Assembly (NCBI RefSeq): GCF_026236535.1
Contig: NZ_JAHTMW010000014.1
Coordinates: 1 to 64,000, forward strand
Length of the DNA stretch: 64,000 nucleotides
Source of the DNA: Streptomyces sp. SKN60
Lineage (GTDB): Bacteria > Actinomycetota > Actinomycetes > Streptomycetales > Streptomycetaceae
Reading direction: 5' to 3'
The notes beneath the pieces were generated by a model. That model was given only the letters and a program-made list of their open reading frames with translations, was not told the origin of the DNA and ran no database searches. Shown one piece after another: positions 25,617 through 33,740 of the stretch (the stretch's first letter is position 1; each line of letters opens with the position of its first letter). The translations under genes were made by a program, and so were the position numbers.

Positions 25617-26489
25617 ATGCCGTCCCCTCGCCGCACCACCGCCGCCCTCGCCGCGGTCTCCGCCGCCGCGCTCGTCTCCCTCACCCCGACCGCTGCGCAG
25701 GCCCACGGCGCGGTGTTCAACCCGGTCAGCCGGATCGCCGCCTGTTACGCCGAGGGGCCGGAGTCCCTCGACTCGCAGGTGTGCAAGGACCTCGTCGCCG
25801 ACTCCGGCACCCAGCCGCTGTACGACTGGAACGAGGTCAACATCGCCAACGCCGCCGACAACCACCAGGCCGTCATCCCGGACGGCAAGCTCTGCTCGGC
25901 CAACCGCGACAAGTACCGCGCGCTCGACTGGGCCCGCACCGACTGGCCGGCCACGGCGGTCGCCTCCGGCCCCTTCGGCTTCAAGGTCCGCGTCACCGCC
26001 CCGCACTCCGGCACGATGACGATGTACATCACCAAGCAGGGCTTCGACCCGACGCAGCCGCTCAAGTGGTCGGACCTCGACAGCACCCCCGCCGCCGTCT
26101 ACAACACCACCCGCACCTCGACCGACGGCTACTACTCCTTCAACGGCTCCCTGCCGTCCCGCACCGGCCGCCACATCGTCTACATGGTCTGGCAGCGCAA
26201 CGACAGCCCCGAGGCCTTCTACAGCTGCTCGGACGTCACCTTCGGCAGCACGGCCGGCGCGACCAGCACGGCCGCGCAGGCCCCGACCGAGTCGAAGATC
26301 GCCGCGGGCGCCTCGCTCTCCACGGTCAGCCACGCGGGCCACGGCGGCGACGAACAGCCCCCGGCCCTCTCCGCCGACACCACCGAGTCCCCCGCCTCCC
26401 CGCTCCCCCTGGCCCTCGCGGGCGCCGGCGCCCTGGCCGCCTTCGGAGCGGGCAGCATCCTGCTGACCCGCCGCCGCAACGAGGGCTAA
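25617..26489 (+). CDS. AA10 lytic polysaccharide monooxygenase, membrane-anchored
   Basis: This 290-residue copper enzyme is of the AA10 (CBM33) family, which oxidatively cuts chitin or cellulose. The signal peptide is cut after AQA, leaving His30 as the mature N-terminus; with His130 (TAPHSGTMTMY) it forms the copper histidine brace, and a Phe in CSDVTF is placed for the axial site. Unusually for a secreted LPMO there is a C-terminal extension of about 60 residues, with a Ser/Ala/Pro spacer, a hydrophobic helix (LPLALAGAGALAAFGAGSIL) and a basic RRRNEG tail, so the enzyme is probably held at the cell surface. There is no LPXTG motif. The start ATG 25617 follows a GAGAGAGAG ribosome site. A dre-like operator lies upstream. 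Confidence 0.92.
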   Translation: MPSPRRTTAALAAVSAAALVSLTPTAAQAHGAVFNPVSRIAACYAEGPESLDSQVCKDLVADSGTQPLYDWNEVNIANAADNHQAVIPDGKLCSANRDKYRALDWARTDWPATAVASGPFGFKVRVTAPHSGTMTMYITKQGFDPTQPLKWSDLDSTPAAVYNTTRTSTDGYYSFNGSLPSRTGRHIVYMVWQRNDSPEAFYSCSDVTFGSTAGATSTAAQAPTESKIAAGASLSTVSHAGHGGDEQPPALSADTTESPASPLPLALAGAGALAAFGAGSILLTRRRNEG

Positions 26490-26493
26490 GGCG

Positions 26494-26763
26494 TCAGGCC
26501 TTCAGGGCGGCGACGAAGGACTCCCACGCCGGGGCGGCCACCACGAGGACCGGCCCGGCGGGGACCTTGCTGTCGCGGACCGGGACGACGCCGGGAACGT
26601 CGTCCCGGACCTCGACGCAGTTTCCGCCGTCGCCGTCGCTGAAGGAGCTCTTGCGCCAGCCGGCGTCCGCGAAGTCGTACGAGACCTCGACGCACTCGCC
26701 GCCGTCGCCGTCGCTGTAGGAGCTCTTGAACCAGTGGGCGTTGTTCAGGTCGTAGGCGCGCAT
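26494..26763 (-). CDS. DUF397 protein, duplicated domain
   Basis: This 89-residue cytoplasmic protein carries two tandem DUF397 motifs, W-F/R-K-S-S-Y/F-S-D-G-D-GG-x-CVEV, at about residues 11-27 and 36-52. DUF397 proteins are abundant in Streptomyces and are usually coded next to an XRE/DUF5753 regulator, as here; pairs of this type (for example at whiJ) affect development. The start overlaps the 3' end of the regulator gene by 19 bases, implying co-expression. It ends only four bases from the convergent LPMO stop. Confidence 0.93.
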   Translation of the reverse strand: MRAYDLNNAHWFKSSYSDGDGGECVEVSYDFADAGWRKSSFSDGDGGNCVEVRDDVPGVVPVRDSKVPAGPVLVVAAPAWESFVAALKA

Positions 26764-27578
26764 CGTCTGTAGTCCTCCGCCGCCGATTCGATCAGGGCCA
26801 GGGACGCCTCCGGCGACAGCGCGGCGCTCCTGAGCAGATCGTAGGCCGCCTGACTGCGCTTCACCACCGCCGGATCGTCCAGCAGATTCCCCGAAAACAG
26901 CGCCTCCGTATAGACCGTTGGAGGCTGGTCCTCGAACTCCATCATCTGAATCATCTTCCCCATCTGGGGGTACGCGCCCGCCGCGTACGGCAGCACCTGG
27001 ACCAGCGCCTTGCGCTCGCGCACGTACGCCGCGATGTGGTCCAGCTGCTCGGCCATCACCGCCGGGCCGCCCACCGGGATGCGCAGCGCCGTCTCATGCA
27101 GGATCGCCCAGTACACGGGCCTCGTCTCGTCCTTGAGGATCGCGGCCCGATCCATCCGCCCCTTGACGGTGTCCTCGACGTACTCGTCGGTGGCGAGCGG
27201 GTTGCTGGAGAGAGTGACCGCGCGCGCGTAGGCGGGCGTCTGGAGCAGGCCGGGCACAACGGTGGGGGCGAAGGCACAGATCTTCGTCGCCACCGCCTCC
27301 AGCTCGGCCGCCGCCTGAAAATACGACGCGTACGGCGACTTGTTGATCAACCTCCGCCAGGTCTTCTCAAACAGGTGCCCCGTCTTCAGCACCTCGTCGA
27401 ACATCGTCGCCAGCTCCAGCTGCGGCTTCCGGACCCCCTGCTCGAACAACCCGATGTACGCCCCGGAGACGAACACCCGCGCACCCAACTCGCTCTGCGT
27501 GAGCCCCGCCGCCTCCCGGTGCTCCTTCAGCAGCTCACCGAAGAACTCCCACGCTTCCTGCCGCTTAGCCTTGGCCAT
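26745..27578 (-). CDS. XRE-family regulator with DUF5753 domain
   Basis: This 277-residue regulator has an N-terminal XRE helix-turn-helix (about residues 12-66: LTQSELGARVFVSGAYIGLF then EQGVRKP) followed by the DUF5753/Scr1-like domain (about 95-270, with VVPGLLQTPAYARAV). The pair with the following DUF397 gene is the standard Streptomyces arrangement, sometimes described as an antitoxin-like regulator with a small partner. It probably represses its own operon. The ATG at 27578 gives the normal family length. Confidence 0.93.
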   Translation of the reverse strand: MAKAKRQEAWEFFGELLKEHREAAGLTQSELGARVFVSGAYIGLFEQGVRKPQLELATMFDEVLKTGHLFEKTWRRLINKSPYASYFQAAAELEAVATKICAFAPTVVPGLLQTPAYARAVTLSSNPLATDEYVEDTVKGRMDRAAILKDETRPVYWAILHETALRIPVGGPAVMAEQLDHIAAYVRERKALVQVLPYAAGAYPQMGKMIQMMEFEDQPPTVYTEALFSGNLLDDPAVVKRSQAAYDLLRSAALSPEASLALIESAAEDYRRCAPTT

Positions 27579-27850
27579 GGTTTAACTCCCCAACCCTGCA
27601 GCACAGTTGCCACCCCCGTAGCCACCACCGACTCTACGGACTCCCCCTCACCCAAAGCACCCGGACCCGGAGATTCCCCCGAACGGGGGTTAACGGCGAA
27701 CAGGAGGGCTCCGCTTCCGGCCACATTGACGCCCTATCAGCCATTGCCCCCCTGAACCTGACACAGTCCCCGTTTCCATTCCTGCTCGTCGGCCGCGTAG
27801 CTGAAGAATCGCAGACTCATGCCAATTTGAAGTAAGTTGAGGATTCTCAC

Positions 27851-28279
27851 ATGCGCATATCGGCCTCCAAGGTTGCTGTCGCGGCCGCGATCACGCTGGT
27901 ACCGGTACTGGGAGCCGCCTCCACAGCGAGCGCCGGAACCGCAGGCGCGCAGGTCACCACCTGCCCCAGCGACGGATACATCACGCGCGGCGATCGTTGC
28001 ACCACGCTCTCCAACGGCTACCTCTCGATCCACCTCGGAGACGGTGGTAAGACGATCTCGGTCGTGTACCGCAAGACGGGCGGAAGCGCCATCACTGGGA
28101 AGTTGGGATATCTCCGTAGCGGCAGCACCCATTACAAGGCGTCCCAGACCATCACGACGTCGGTAGAGGCTTACGCCCTGTGGGGCGGGGTCGCCAATCC
28201 GTGCTACCCCACCAACGGGCTTCTCTACACATCCGGAACGACCTACCAGACGCCTGCCGCCACCTCCAGCAGCTGCTGA
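27851..28279 (+). CDS. Small secreted cysteine-containing protein
   Basis: This 142-residue protein has a classic signal peptide (MRISASKVAVAAAITLVPVL, cleavage near STASA). The mature part is about 114 residues, rich in Thr, Ser, Gly and Tyr, with four cysteines (in TTCPSD, DRCTT, NPCYP and SSC at the C-terminus), enough for two disulfides. The family is not recognised. The start ATG 27851 follows GAGG. Codon use is less GC-biased than its neighbours, suggesting recent acquisition or low expression. It is followed by a terminator and then a VanZ-like membrane protein. Confidence 0.8.
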   Translation: MRISASKVAVAAAITLVPVLGAASTASAGTAGAQVTTCPSDGYITRGDRCTTLSNGYLSIHLGDGGKTISVVYRKTGGSAITGKLGYLRSGSTHYKASQTITTSVEAYALWGGVANPCYPTNGLLYTSGTTYQTPAATSSSC

Positions 28280-28304
28280 CACGGTTCGCGTCCGACCTGC
28301 TTCC

Positions 28305-28332
28305 CGTCCCGGTGCGCTACCGCACCGGGACG
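28305..28332 (+). terminator. Intrinsic terminator after the small secreted protein
   Basis: CGTCCCGGTGCG (28305-28316) and CGCACCGGGACG (28321-28332) form a perfect 12-bp stem with a CTAC loop, 25 bases after the stop codon at 28279. Confidence 0.88.
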
Positions 28333-28370
28333 CATCACATCGCGCTGCCATCGCCTAGAGAGACCCTGAA

Positions 28371-29744
28371 TTGCTGTACGCGGTATTCAAAGGGCACGAG
28401 ATGTTCGTGCTCTTGGCCACCCTCATCGCCTTGTCCGTGGGAGCTCTGCGCTTTCGCATCGCGCGATCGAGAGAAACCGAGCGCCCCGCGTTCCACGCCT
28501 TGCTCGCGGCAGCCGTCACCGCCGTCGTCTCTCTGACGCTGTGGTCGACCGGATCGCCCACGGAACAGTCGCGGATCTGCATCGTGAACAGCGACATAAC
28601 CGAGCCCCTCACGACATCCCAGGGAATCCTGAACGCTGGACTCTTCCTCCCGGTCGGCCTCCTCGGCGTGTTGGCGACACGCAACGTCCTGGGAACCCTC
28701 ATCGGCGGCTTCCTGCTGACCACCGGCATTGAAACCGCCCAGGCCACACTGACCTTCCTGGGGCGGGGCTGCGACACGAGCGACCTGCTGATGAACACTC
28801 TCGGAGTTGCCGCCGGCGCCGCCGTCGGATGGGTCGCGACAAGGATCGACGACTCCGAAGGTTCGGTGCGCCTGCTTTACGCCACGCGCCGACTCGTCAC
28901 CGTGTGGCTGGGTTCTGCCGCGCTCCTCATCGGCCTTTGGGTGGCGTTCATTCACCCCGAGAGAGTGGCATATACAGTCGCTGTCGTCGACGCAAACGAA
29001 GACCAGCAAGGCGCGGCTCGCAAGGCCGTCGCATCCGCATTCGGCAACCATTTCAAAATCAACAGCATCGATTTTGCGCGAGGCCCGAGTGGTGATGCCG
29101 GCACGGTGATGGCCAACCTCGACGTGGGGTTCGCCGAGTTGAGCTGGCCGGATCGCAGAACCTTCAAGGCATCCCTCGACATGTCGAGCGGGAACGGCTC
29201 CACCGGGTATCCGCTCGGCGGCAACCCTGTCGGTCGCCCCATCAACGCGCAGGCGGCACATGATCTCGCTCTCTCGTATGCCAAGGACCACGCCCCATGG
29301 GCCCTGGGCGGCGCCGAACCCGTCACGTCGCCCGTGGGGGCCAAGGCCGAGATGGGCTGGATGACAAGCTGGCGCCGCCACAACAGGGATGGCGTGATGA
29401 TGCCGATGCGGCTCGACATTCAGGTCGACCCTTCCGGAGCGATGACCCAGCTCATCATGCGCGATATCGATGATCCCGCTCTTCCTGCCCCCAGAGTGAC
29501 GAGGGAAGAGGCGGCCAGAATGTTCCGTCAGGCAGCCGCGGTCGACTCGGGTACACCGGTCGAACTCGAGCTGGTCGCGAAATCAGTCGACGACGAGTGG
29601 AAGATTCACTGGCTCGCCTTTGGCCAGATCAAGGGAGGGAGCGGCCTCGCAGTCATCGACGCCGAGGCGCGAAATCTCATTAGTTTCAGCTCGCAACCAG
29701 CGGGCGTGCCCATCAATGAAGTGGTGAGCGAGGCGGCTCAGTAA
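28371..29744 (+). CDS. VanZ-like membrane protein with extracytoplasmic C-terminal domain
   Basis: This 457-residue protein has, in its first 200 residues, about five hydrophobic segments, including the VanZ-like NAGLFLPVGLLGVLATR and GIETAQA motifs. The remaining 260 or so residues look extracytoplasmic, with alternating strands and repeated acidic loops similar to PepSY/YpeB-like regions. VanZ-family proteins contribute to teicoplanin resistance in enterococci by an unknown mechanism; in actinobacteria the fold is widespread and usually uncharacterised. The start TTG 28371 follows AGAGAGACC; an ATG at 28401 is possible. Base composition is visibly lower in GC than flanking genes. Confidence 0.75.
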   Translation: MLYAVFKGHEMFVLLATLIALSVGALRFRIARSRETERPAFHALLAAAVTAVVSLTLWSTGSPTEQSRICIVNSDITEPLTTSQGILNAGLFLPVGLLGVLATRNVLGTLIGGFLLTTGIETAQATLTFLGRGCDTSDLLMNTLGVAAGAAVGWVATRIDDSEGSVRLLYATRRLVTVWLGSAALLIGLWVAFIHPERVAYTVAVVDANEDQQGAARKAVASAFGNHFKINSIDFARGPSGDAGTVMANLDVGFAELSWPDRRTFKASLDMSSGNGSTGYPLGGNPVGRPINAQAAHDLALSYAKDHAPWALGGAEPVTSPVGAKAEMGWMTSWRRHNRDGVMMPMRLDIQVDPSGAMTQLIMRDIDDPALPAPRVTREEAARMFRQAAAVDSGTPVELELVAKSVDDEWKIHWLAFGQIKGGSGLAVIDAEARNLISFSSQPAGVPINEVVSEAAQ

Positions 29745-29955
29745 CAGCGCCTGCCGCCCCGTCTGCCGGACAGGCCACGCGGGAGGCGCCCGGGGTGTGC
29801 GTCGCCCTCGTGCCCTCCGTCGCTCCATCGGGTGTCGATTTCGCGCCATCCGCACCAGGACGGGTGGGAGTGGGTGGTTCCGTGGACAAGCTTCGGGAGA
29901 GCTCTGTTCGAACGGCCGTCAGCGCACGTCGTCCGATCGCGAAGGTGAGCACTCC

Positions 29956-31107
29956 ATGCGGAAGCAGCAGCGGTGGGTCTACCACCGCGGAGATGGGCCG
30001 CGCACGGTCGGGGTGGAGGAGGAACTGCTCCTCGTCGATCCCGAGAGCGGGATGCCCCGGCCGCTGTCCGGCGCCGTCACCGAGATCGCCGCCTGGCACG
30101 CCGATGTGCTGCGGCCGGCGGAGCGGGGCGAGCCGGCGAAGTCCGAGTTGTTCTGCGAGATGCTGGAGATCGCCACCCCGCCCTGCGCCACCTCGGCCGA
30201 GCTCGACGAGCGGCTGCGGCAGGCCAGGACCGCCGCCGCGGCCGCCGCCAAGGAGGCGGGCGCGGCCGTCGCGGCCCTCGCGACCGCGCCGGTGCGCTTC
30301 GACCCGCTGCTCAATCCGGCCGACCGCTACCGGCGGATCGAGGACCGGTTCGCCCGGCTCGTCGACGACAAGCTCACCTGCGCCTGTCACGTGCACGTCC
30401 ATCTCGCCTCCGCCGAGGAGGGCGTCGGGGTCCTCGACCGGCTCCGGCCCTGGCTCGCGCCGCTCCTCGCGCTCAGCGCCAATTCGCCGTACTGGCAGGG
30501 CCGGGACACCGGCTACGCGAGCTGGCGCCACCAGCTCTGGTCGCGCTGGCCGATGAGCGGGCCGAGCGAGCTGTACGGCGACGTCGCGGCGTACGAGGAG
30601 ACCACGCGGGCGATGCTGGCGAGCGAGGTGCTCGTCGACGACCACATGGTCTACTTCGACGCCCGGCTGTCCCGCCGATACCCGACGGTGGAGGTGCGGG
30701 TCGGCGATGTGTGCCAGCACGTCGAGGACGGGGTGCTCCTGGCCGTCCTCGTCCGCGCCCTGGTGGACACCGAGGCCCGGTCCTGGCGGGCGGGCCGGGA
30801 GGCCGATCCCGTTCCGACCGCCGTGCTGCGCCTGGCGTCCTGGCGGGCCAGCCGATACGGGCTCCGGGGCGAGCTGCTGCACCCCCTGACCTGGCAGCCG
30901 GCCCCGGCGGCGGCCGTCCTGGAGGCCCTGCTCCACCATGTCACCCCGGCCCTGCGGGCCGCCGGCGACCTGGACCGGACCGTGCGCGGACTGGAGCTGC
31001 TGCTCGCCCGGGGCACCGGGGCCGACCTCCAGCGGGCCGCGCGGGACGGCGCCCCGGGTCTTGCCTCGGTCGTCGCCGACGCCGTACGCCGCACCACCCC
31101 CGCCTGA
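29956..31107 (+). CDS. YbdK-type carboxylate-amine ligase (glutamate-cysteine ligase 2 family)
   Basis: This 383-residue ATP-dependent ligase of the GCS2/YbdK family joins a carboxylate to an amine through an acyl phosphate. Characteristic segments are GVEEELLLVDPESG near the N-terminus, a SELFCEMLEIATPP strand, the CACHVHVHL motif, ALSANSPYWQGRDTGYASWR and the VEVRVGDVC strand. E. coli YbdK has weak glutamate-cysteine ligase activity; the true substrate in Streptomyces is unknown and could be a low-molecular-weight thiol or another amide. The start ATG 29956 follows GAAGGTGAG. It converges with lon across a strong hairpin. Confidence 0.9.
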   Translation: MRKQQRWVYHRGDGPRTVGVEEELLLVDPESGMPRPLSGAVTEIAAWHADVLRPAERGEPAKSELFCEMLEIATPPCATSAELDERLRQARTAAAAAAKEAGAAVAALATAPVRFDPLLNPADRYRRIEDRFARLVDDKLTCACHVHVHLASAEEGVGVLDRLRPWLAPLLALSANSPYWQGRDTGYASWRHQLWSRWPMSGPSELYGDVAAYEETTRAMLASEVLVDDHMVYFDARLSRRYPTVEVRVGDVCQHVEDGVLLAVLVRALVDTEARSWRAGREADPVPTAVLRLASWRASRYGLRGELLHPLTWQPAPAAAVLEALLHHVTPALRAAGDLDRTVRGLELLLARGTGADLQRAARDGAPGLASVVADAVRRTTPA

Positions 31108-31160
31108 GACGGCCGGTGGGGCGCGCCCCACGCGGAACGCGCCCCACCAGGCCGGCCGTC
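31108..31160. terminator. Bidirectional terminator between ligase gene and lon
   Basis: An outer stem GACGGCCGG (31108-31116) with CCGGCCGTC (31152-31160) and an inner stem TGGGGCGCG (31117-31125) with CGCGCCCCA (31138-31146) form one long hairpin interrupted by a small bulge. It sits exactly between the convergent stop codons. Confidence 0.88.
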
Positions 31161-31175
31161 AGGCCGGACCGGCCG

Positions 31176-33587
31176 TCAGGCCGCCGCGCTCACCGCGAGC
31201 TCCGCCGGGGTCAGCGCGATCTCCAGGACCTGGCGGACGTCCGTGACCGGGTGGACCTCCAGCTTCTGGAGGATCTCGGCGGGGACGTCGTCGAGGTCGG
31301 CCTCGTTGCGCTTGGGGATCACGACGGTCGTGATGCCCGCGCGGTGGGCGGCGAGGAGCTTCTGCTTCAGGCCGCCGATCGGCAGGACCCGGCCGGTGAG
31401 GGAGACCTCGCCGGTCATCGCGACGTCCGTGCGCACCTGCCGGCCGCTGAGCAGCGAGGCGAGGGCCGTGGTCATCGTGATGCCCGCGCTGGGGCCGTCC
31501 TTCGGGACCGCGCCGGCCGGGAAGTGGATGTGCACGCCGCGGTCCTTGAGACCGGTGACGGGCAGCTCCAGCTCCGCGCCGTGCGAGCGGAGGAAGGAGA
31601 GCGCGATCTGCGCGGACTCCTTCATCACGTCGCCCAGCTGACCGGTGAGGGTCAGTCCGGCCGCGCCGGTCTCCGGGTCGGCCAGCGAGGCCTCGACGAA
31701 GAGGACGTCGCCGCCCGCGCCGGTGACGGCGAGGCCGGTGGCCACGCCGGGCACCGAGGTGCGGCGCTCGGCCGGGTCCTGGGCGGACTCGGGCACGTGG
31801 TGCGGCCGGCCGATCAGGCCGCGCAGGTCGCCCTCGCCGAGGGTGGCGGGCAGCTCGCGCTCGCCGAGCTCGTGCTGGGCGGCCACCTTGCGGAGCAGCC
31901 GGGCGATCGAGCGCTCCAGGGTGCGGACGCCCGCCTCCCGGGTGTACTCGCCGGCCAGCTTGCGCAGCGCCGACTCCTCCAGGACGATCTCGCCCTCGGC
32001 GAGCCCGGCCCGCTCCAGCTGCCGGGGCAGCAGGTGGTCACGGGCGATGACGACCTTCTCGTCCTCGGTGTAGCCGTCGAGGCGGACCAGCTCCATGCGG
32101 TCGAGCAGGGCCTCCGGGATGGCCTCCAGGACGTTCGCCGTGGCGAGGAAGACCACGTCGCTCAGGTCGAGTTCGACCTCCAGGTAGTGGTCGCGGAAGG
32201 TGTGGTTCTGCGCCGGGTCGAGGACTTCGAGCAGCGCCGCCGCCGGGTCGCCGCGGAAGTCGGAGCCGACCTTGTCGATCTCGTCGAGCAGGACCACCGG
32301 GTTCATGGACCCGGCCTCCTTGATCGCCCGGACGATGCGGCCGGGCAGCGCGCCGACGTACGTGCGCCGGTGGCCGCGGATCTCCGCCTCGTCCCGGACG
32401 CCGCCGAGGGCGACCCGGACGAACTTGCGGCCCATCGCGTGCGCGACGGACTCGCCGAGCGAGGTCTTGCCGACGCCGGGCGGGCCGACGAGCGCGAGCA
32501 CGGCGCCGCCGCGGCGGCCGCCGACCACGCCGAGGCCGCGCTCGGCCCGGCGCTTGCGGACGGCCAGGTACTCGGTGATGCGCTCCTTCACGTCCTCCAG
32601 GCCCGCGTGCTCGGCGTCCAGGACCGCCTTGGCGCCCAGGATGTCGTACCGGTCCTCGGTCCGCTCGTTCCACGGGAGTTCGAGCACGGTGTCCAGCCAG
32701 GTGCGGATCCAGGAGCCCTCCGGGGACTGGTCGCTGGACCGCTCCAGCTTCTCGACCTCCTTGAGGGCCGCCTCGCGGACCTTCTCCGGCAGGTCGGCGG
32801 CCTCGACGCGGGCCCGGTAGTCGTCGGTCTCGTCCGCCTCGCTCTCGCCGTTGAGCTCGCGCAGCTCCTTGCGGACGGCTTCGAGCTGACGCCGCAGCAG
32901 GAACTCGCGCTGCTGCTTGTCGACGCCCTCCTGGACGTCCTTGGCGATGGTCTCGGCGACGTCCTGCTCGGCCAGGTGCTCGCGCAGCTGCGCGGTGGCG
33001 AGCTTGAGGCGGGCGACCGGGTCGGCGGTCTCCAGGAGCGCGAGCTTCTGCTCGACGGTGAGGAAGGGCGAGTAGCCCGAGTTGTCGGCGAGGGCGCCGA
33101 CGCCCTCGATCTGCTGGACGCGGTCGACGACCTGCCAGGCGCCGCGCTTGCGCAGCCAGCTGGTGGCCAGCGCCTTGTACTCCTTGACCAGTTCGGTCAC
33201 GGAGCCGGGCACCGGATCGGGCAGGACCTCCTCGACGACGGTGCCCTCGACCCACAGGGCGCCGCCGGGGCCGGTGGTGCCGGCGCCGATACGGACCCGG
33301 CCGCGGGCGCGGATCAGCGCGCCGGGGTCGCCGTCGGACAGCCGTCCGACCTGCTCGACGGTGCCGAGCACACCGGTCCCGGCGTACGTGCCGTCCACCC
33401 GCGGCACCAGCAGCACCCGGGGCTTCCCGGTGCCGCCGCGCGCGGCGGCCTGCGCGGCCTCGACCGCGGCCCGTACGTCGTTGTCGGACAGGTCCAGCGG
33501 CACCACCATTCCGGGCAGCACGACCTCGTCGTCGAGCGGCAGCACAGGCAGAGCGATCGGCGCGGACGCCATGGACTCAGCAGCCAT
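31176..33587 (-). CDS. lon: ATP-dependent protease Lon
   Basis: This 803-residue LonA-type protease degrades misfolded and specific regulatory proteins in the cytoplasm as a hexamer. It has the Lon N-terminal substrate domain (about 10-200), a coiled linker, an AAA+ module with Walker A GPPGVGKTS (about 366-374) and Walker B VVLLDEIDK, and the C-terminal protease domain with the Ser-Lys dyad Ser700 (PKDGPSAG) and Lys743 (GGLKQKLL). The start ATG 33587 is preceded by GGGGAG. Upstream lie a HAIR-like palindrome and a ClgR-like box, matching the known control of Streptomyces lon by HspR and ClgR. Confidence 0.97.
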   Translation of the reverse strand: MAAESMASAPIALPVLPLDDEVVLPGMVVPLDLSDNDVRAAVEAAQAAARGGTGKPRVLLVPRVDGTYAGTGVLGTVEQVGRLSDGDPGALIRARGRVRIGAGTTGPGGALWVEGTVVEEVLPDPVPGSVTELVKEYKALATSWLRKRGAWQVVDRVQQIEGVGALADNSGYSPFLTVEQKLALLETADPVARLKLATAQLREHLAEQDVAETIAKDVQEGVDKQQREFLLRRQLEAVRKELRELNGESEADETDDYRARVEAADLPEKVREAALKEVEKLERSSDQSPEGSWIRTWLDTVLELPWNERTEDRYDILGAKAVLDAEHAGLEDVKERITEYLAVRKRRAERGLGVVGGRRGGAVLALVGPPGVGKTSLGESVAHAMGRKFVRVALGGVRDEAEIRGHRRTYVGALPGRIVRAIKEAGSMNPVVLLDEIDKVGSDFRGDPAAALLEVLDPAQNHTFRDHYLEVELDLSDVVFLATANVLEAIPEALLDRMELVRLDGYTEDEKVVIARDHLLPRQLERAGLAEGEIVLEESALRKLAGEYTREAGVRTLERSIARLLRKVAAQHELGERELPATLGEGDLRGLIGRPHHVPESAQDPAERRTSVPGVATGLAVTGAGGDVLFVEASLADPETGAAGLTLTGQLGDVMKESAQIALSFLRSHGAELELPVTGLKDRGVHIHFPAGAVPKDGPSAGITMTTALASLLSGRQVRTDVAMTGEVSLTGRVLPIGGLKQKLLAAHRAGITTVVIPKRNEADLDDVPAEILQKLEVHPVTDVRQVLEIALTPAELAVSAAA

Positions 33588-33608
33588 GATCTCCCCTTCG
33601 GCAGTCAA

Positions 33609-33629
33609 GTTGAGCTATGCCGACTCAAT
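33609..33629. promoter_or_regulatory. HAIR-like HspR operator upstream of lon
   Basis: The 21-base site reads GTTGAGC, seven bases, then ACTCAAT, close to the HAIR consensus CTTGAGT-N7-ACTCAAG. It lies 22 bases before the lon start codon. HspR repression of lon through HAIR is established in Streptomyces, so the site is probably functional. Confidence 0.8.
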
Positions 33630-33660
33630 GCATCTGCGCCCCCGAATGTTCCCCACCCCG

Positions 33661-33678
33661 TGTTCGCTCTGAGCGATC
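33661..33678. promoter_or_regulatory. ClgR-like activator box upstream of lon
   Basis: TGTTCGCTCTGAGCGATC matches 17 of 18 positions of the actinobacterial ClgR consensus WNNWCGCYNANRGCGWWS. ClgR is a known activator of clp and lon genes in Streptomyces. The box is about 75 bases from the lon start and 40 bases from the divergent GNAT gene, so it might act on either. Confidence 0.72.
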
Positions 33679-33703
33679 ACCTCTCCGCAGGCCGTGAACA
33701 GCA

Positions 33704-33740
33704 GATGTAATGACCTCATGGATATCGCAGCCATTACATC
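33704..33740 (+). repeat. 9-bp inverted repeat spanning the GNAT start codon
   Basis: GATGTAATG (33704-33712) and CATTACATC (33732-33740) are exact complements separated by 19 bases that contain the ATG at 33718. In mRNA the pair would enclose the start codon; in DNA it resembles an operator with arms three helical turns apart. The repeat is seen; its role is inferred. Confidence 0.7.

Noticed and set aside
28371..29744. VanZ-like gene as a glycopeptide resistance determinant
   Set aside because: There are no vanHAX or regulator genes nearby; VanZ-like folds are common and mostly unrelated to resistance.
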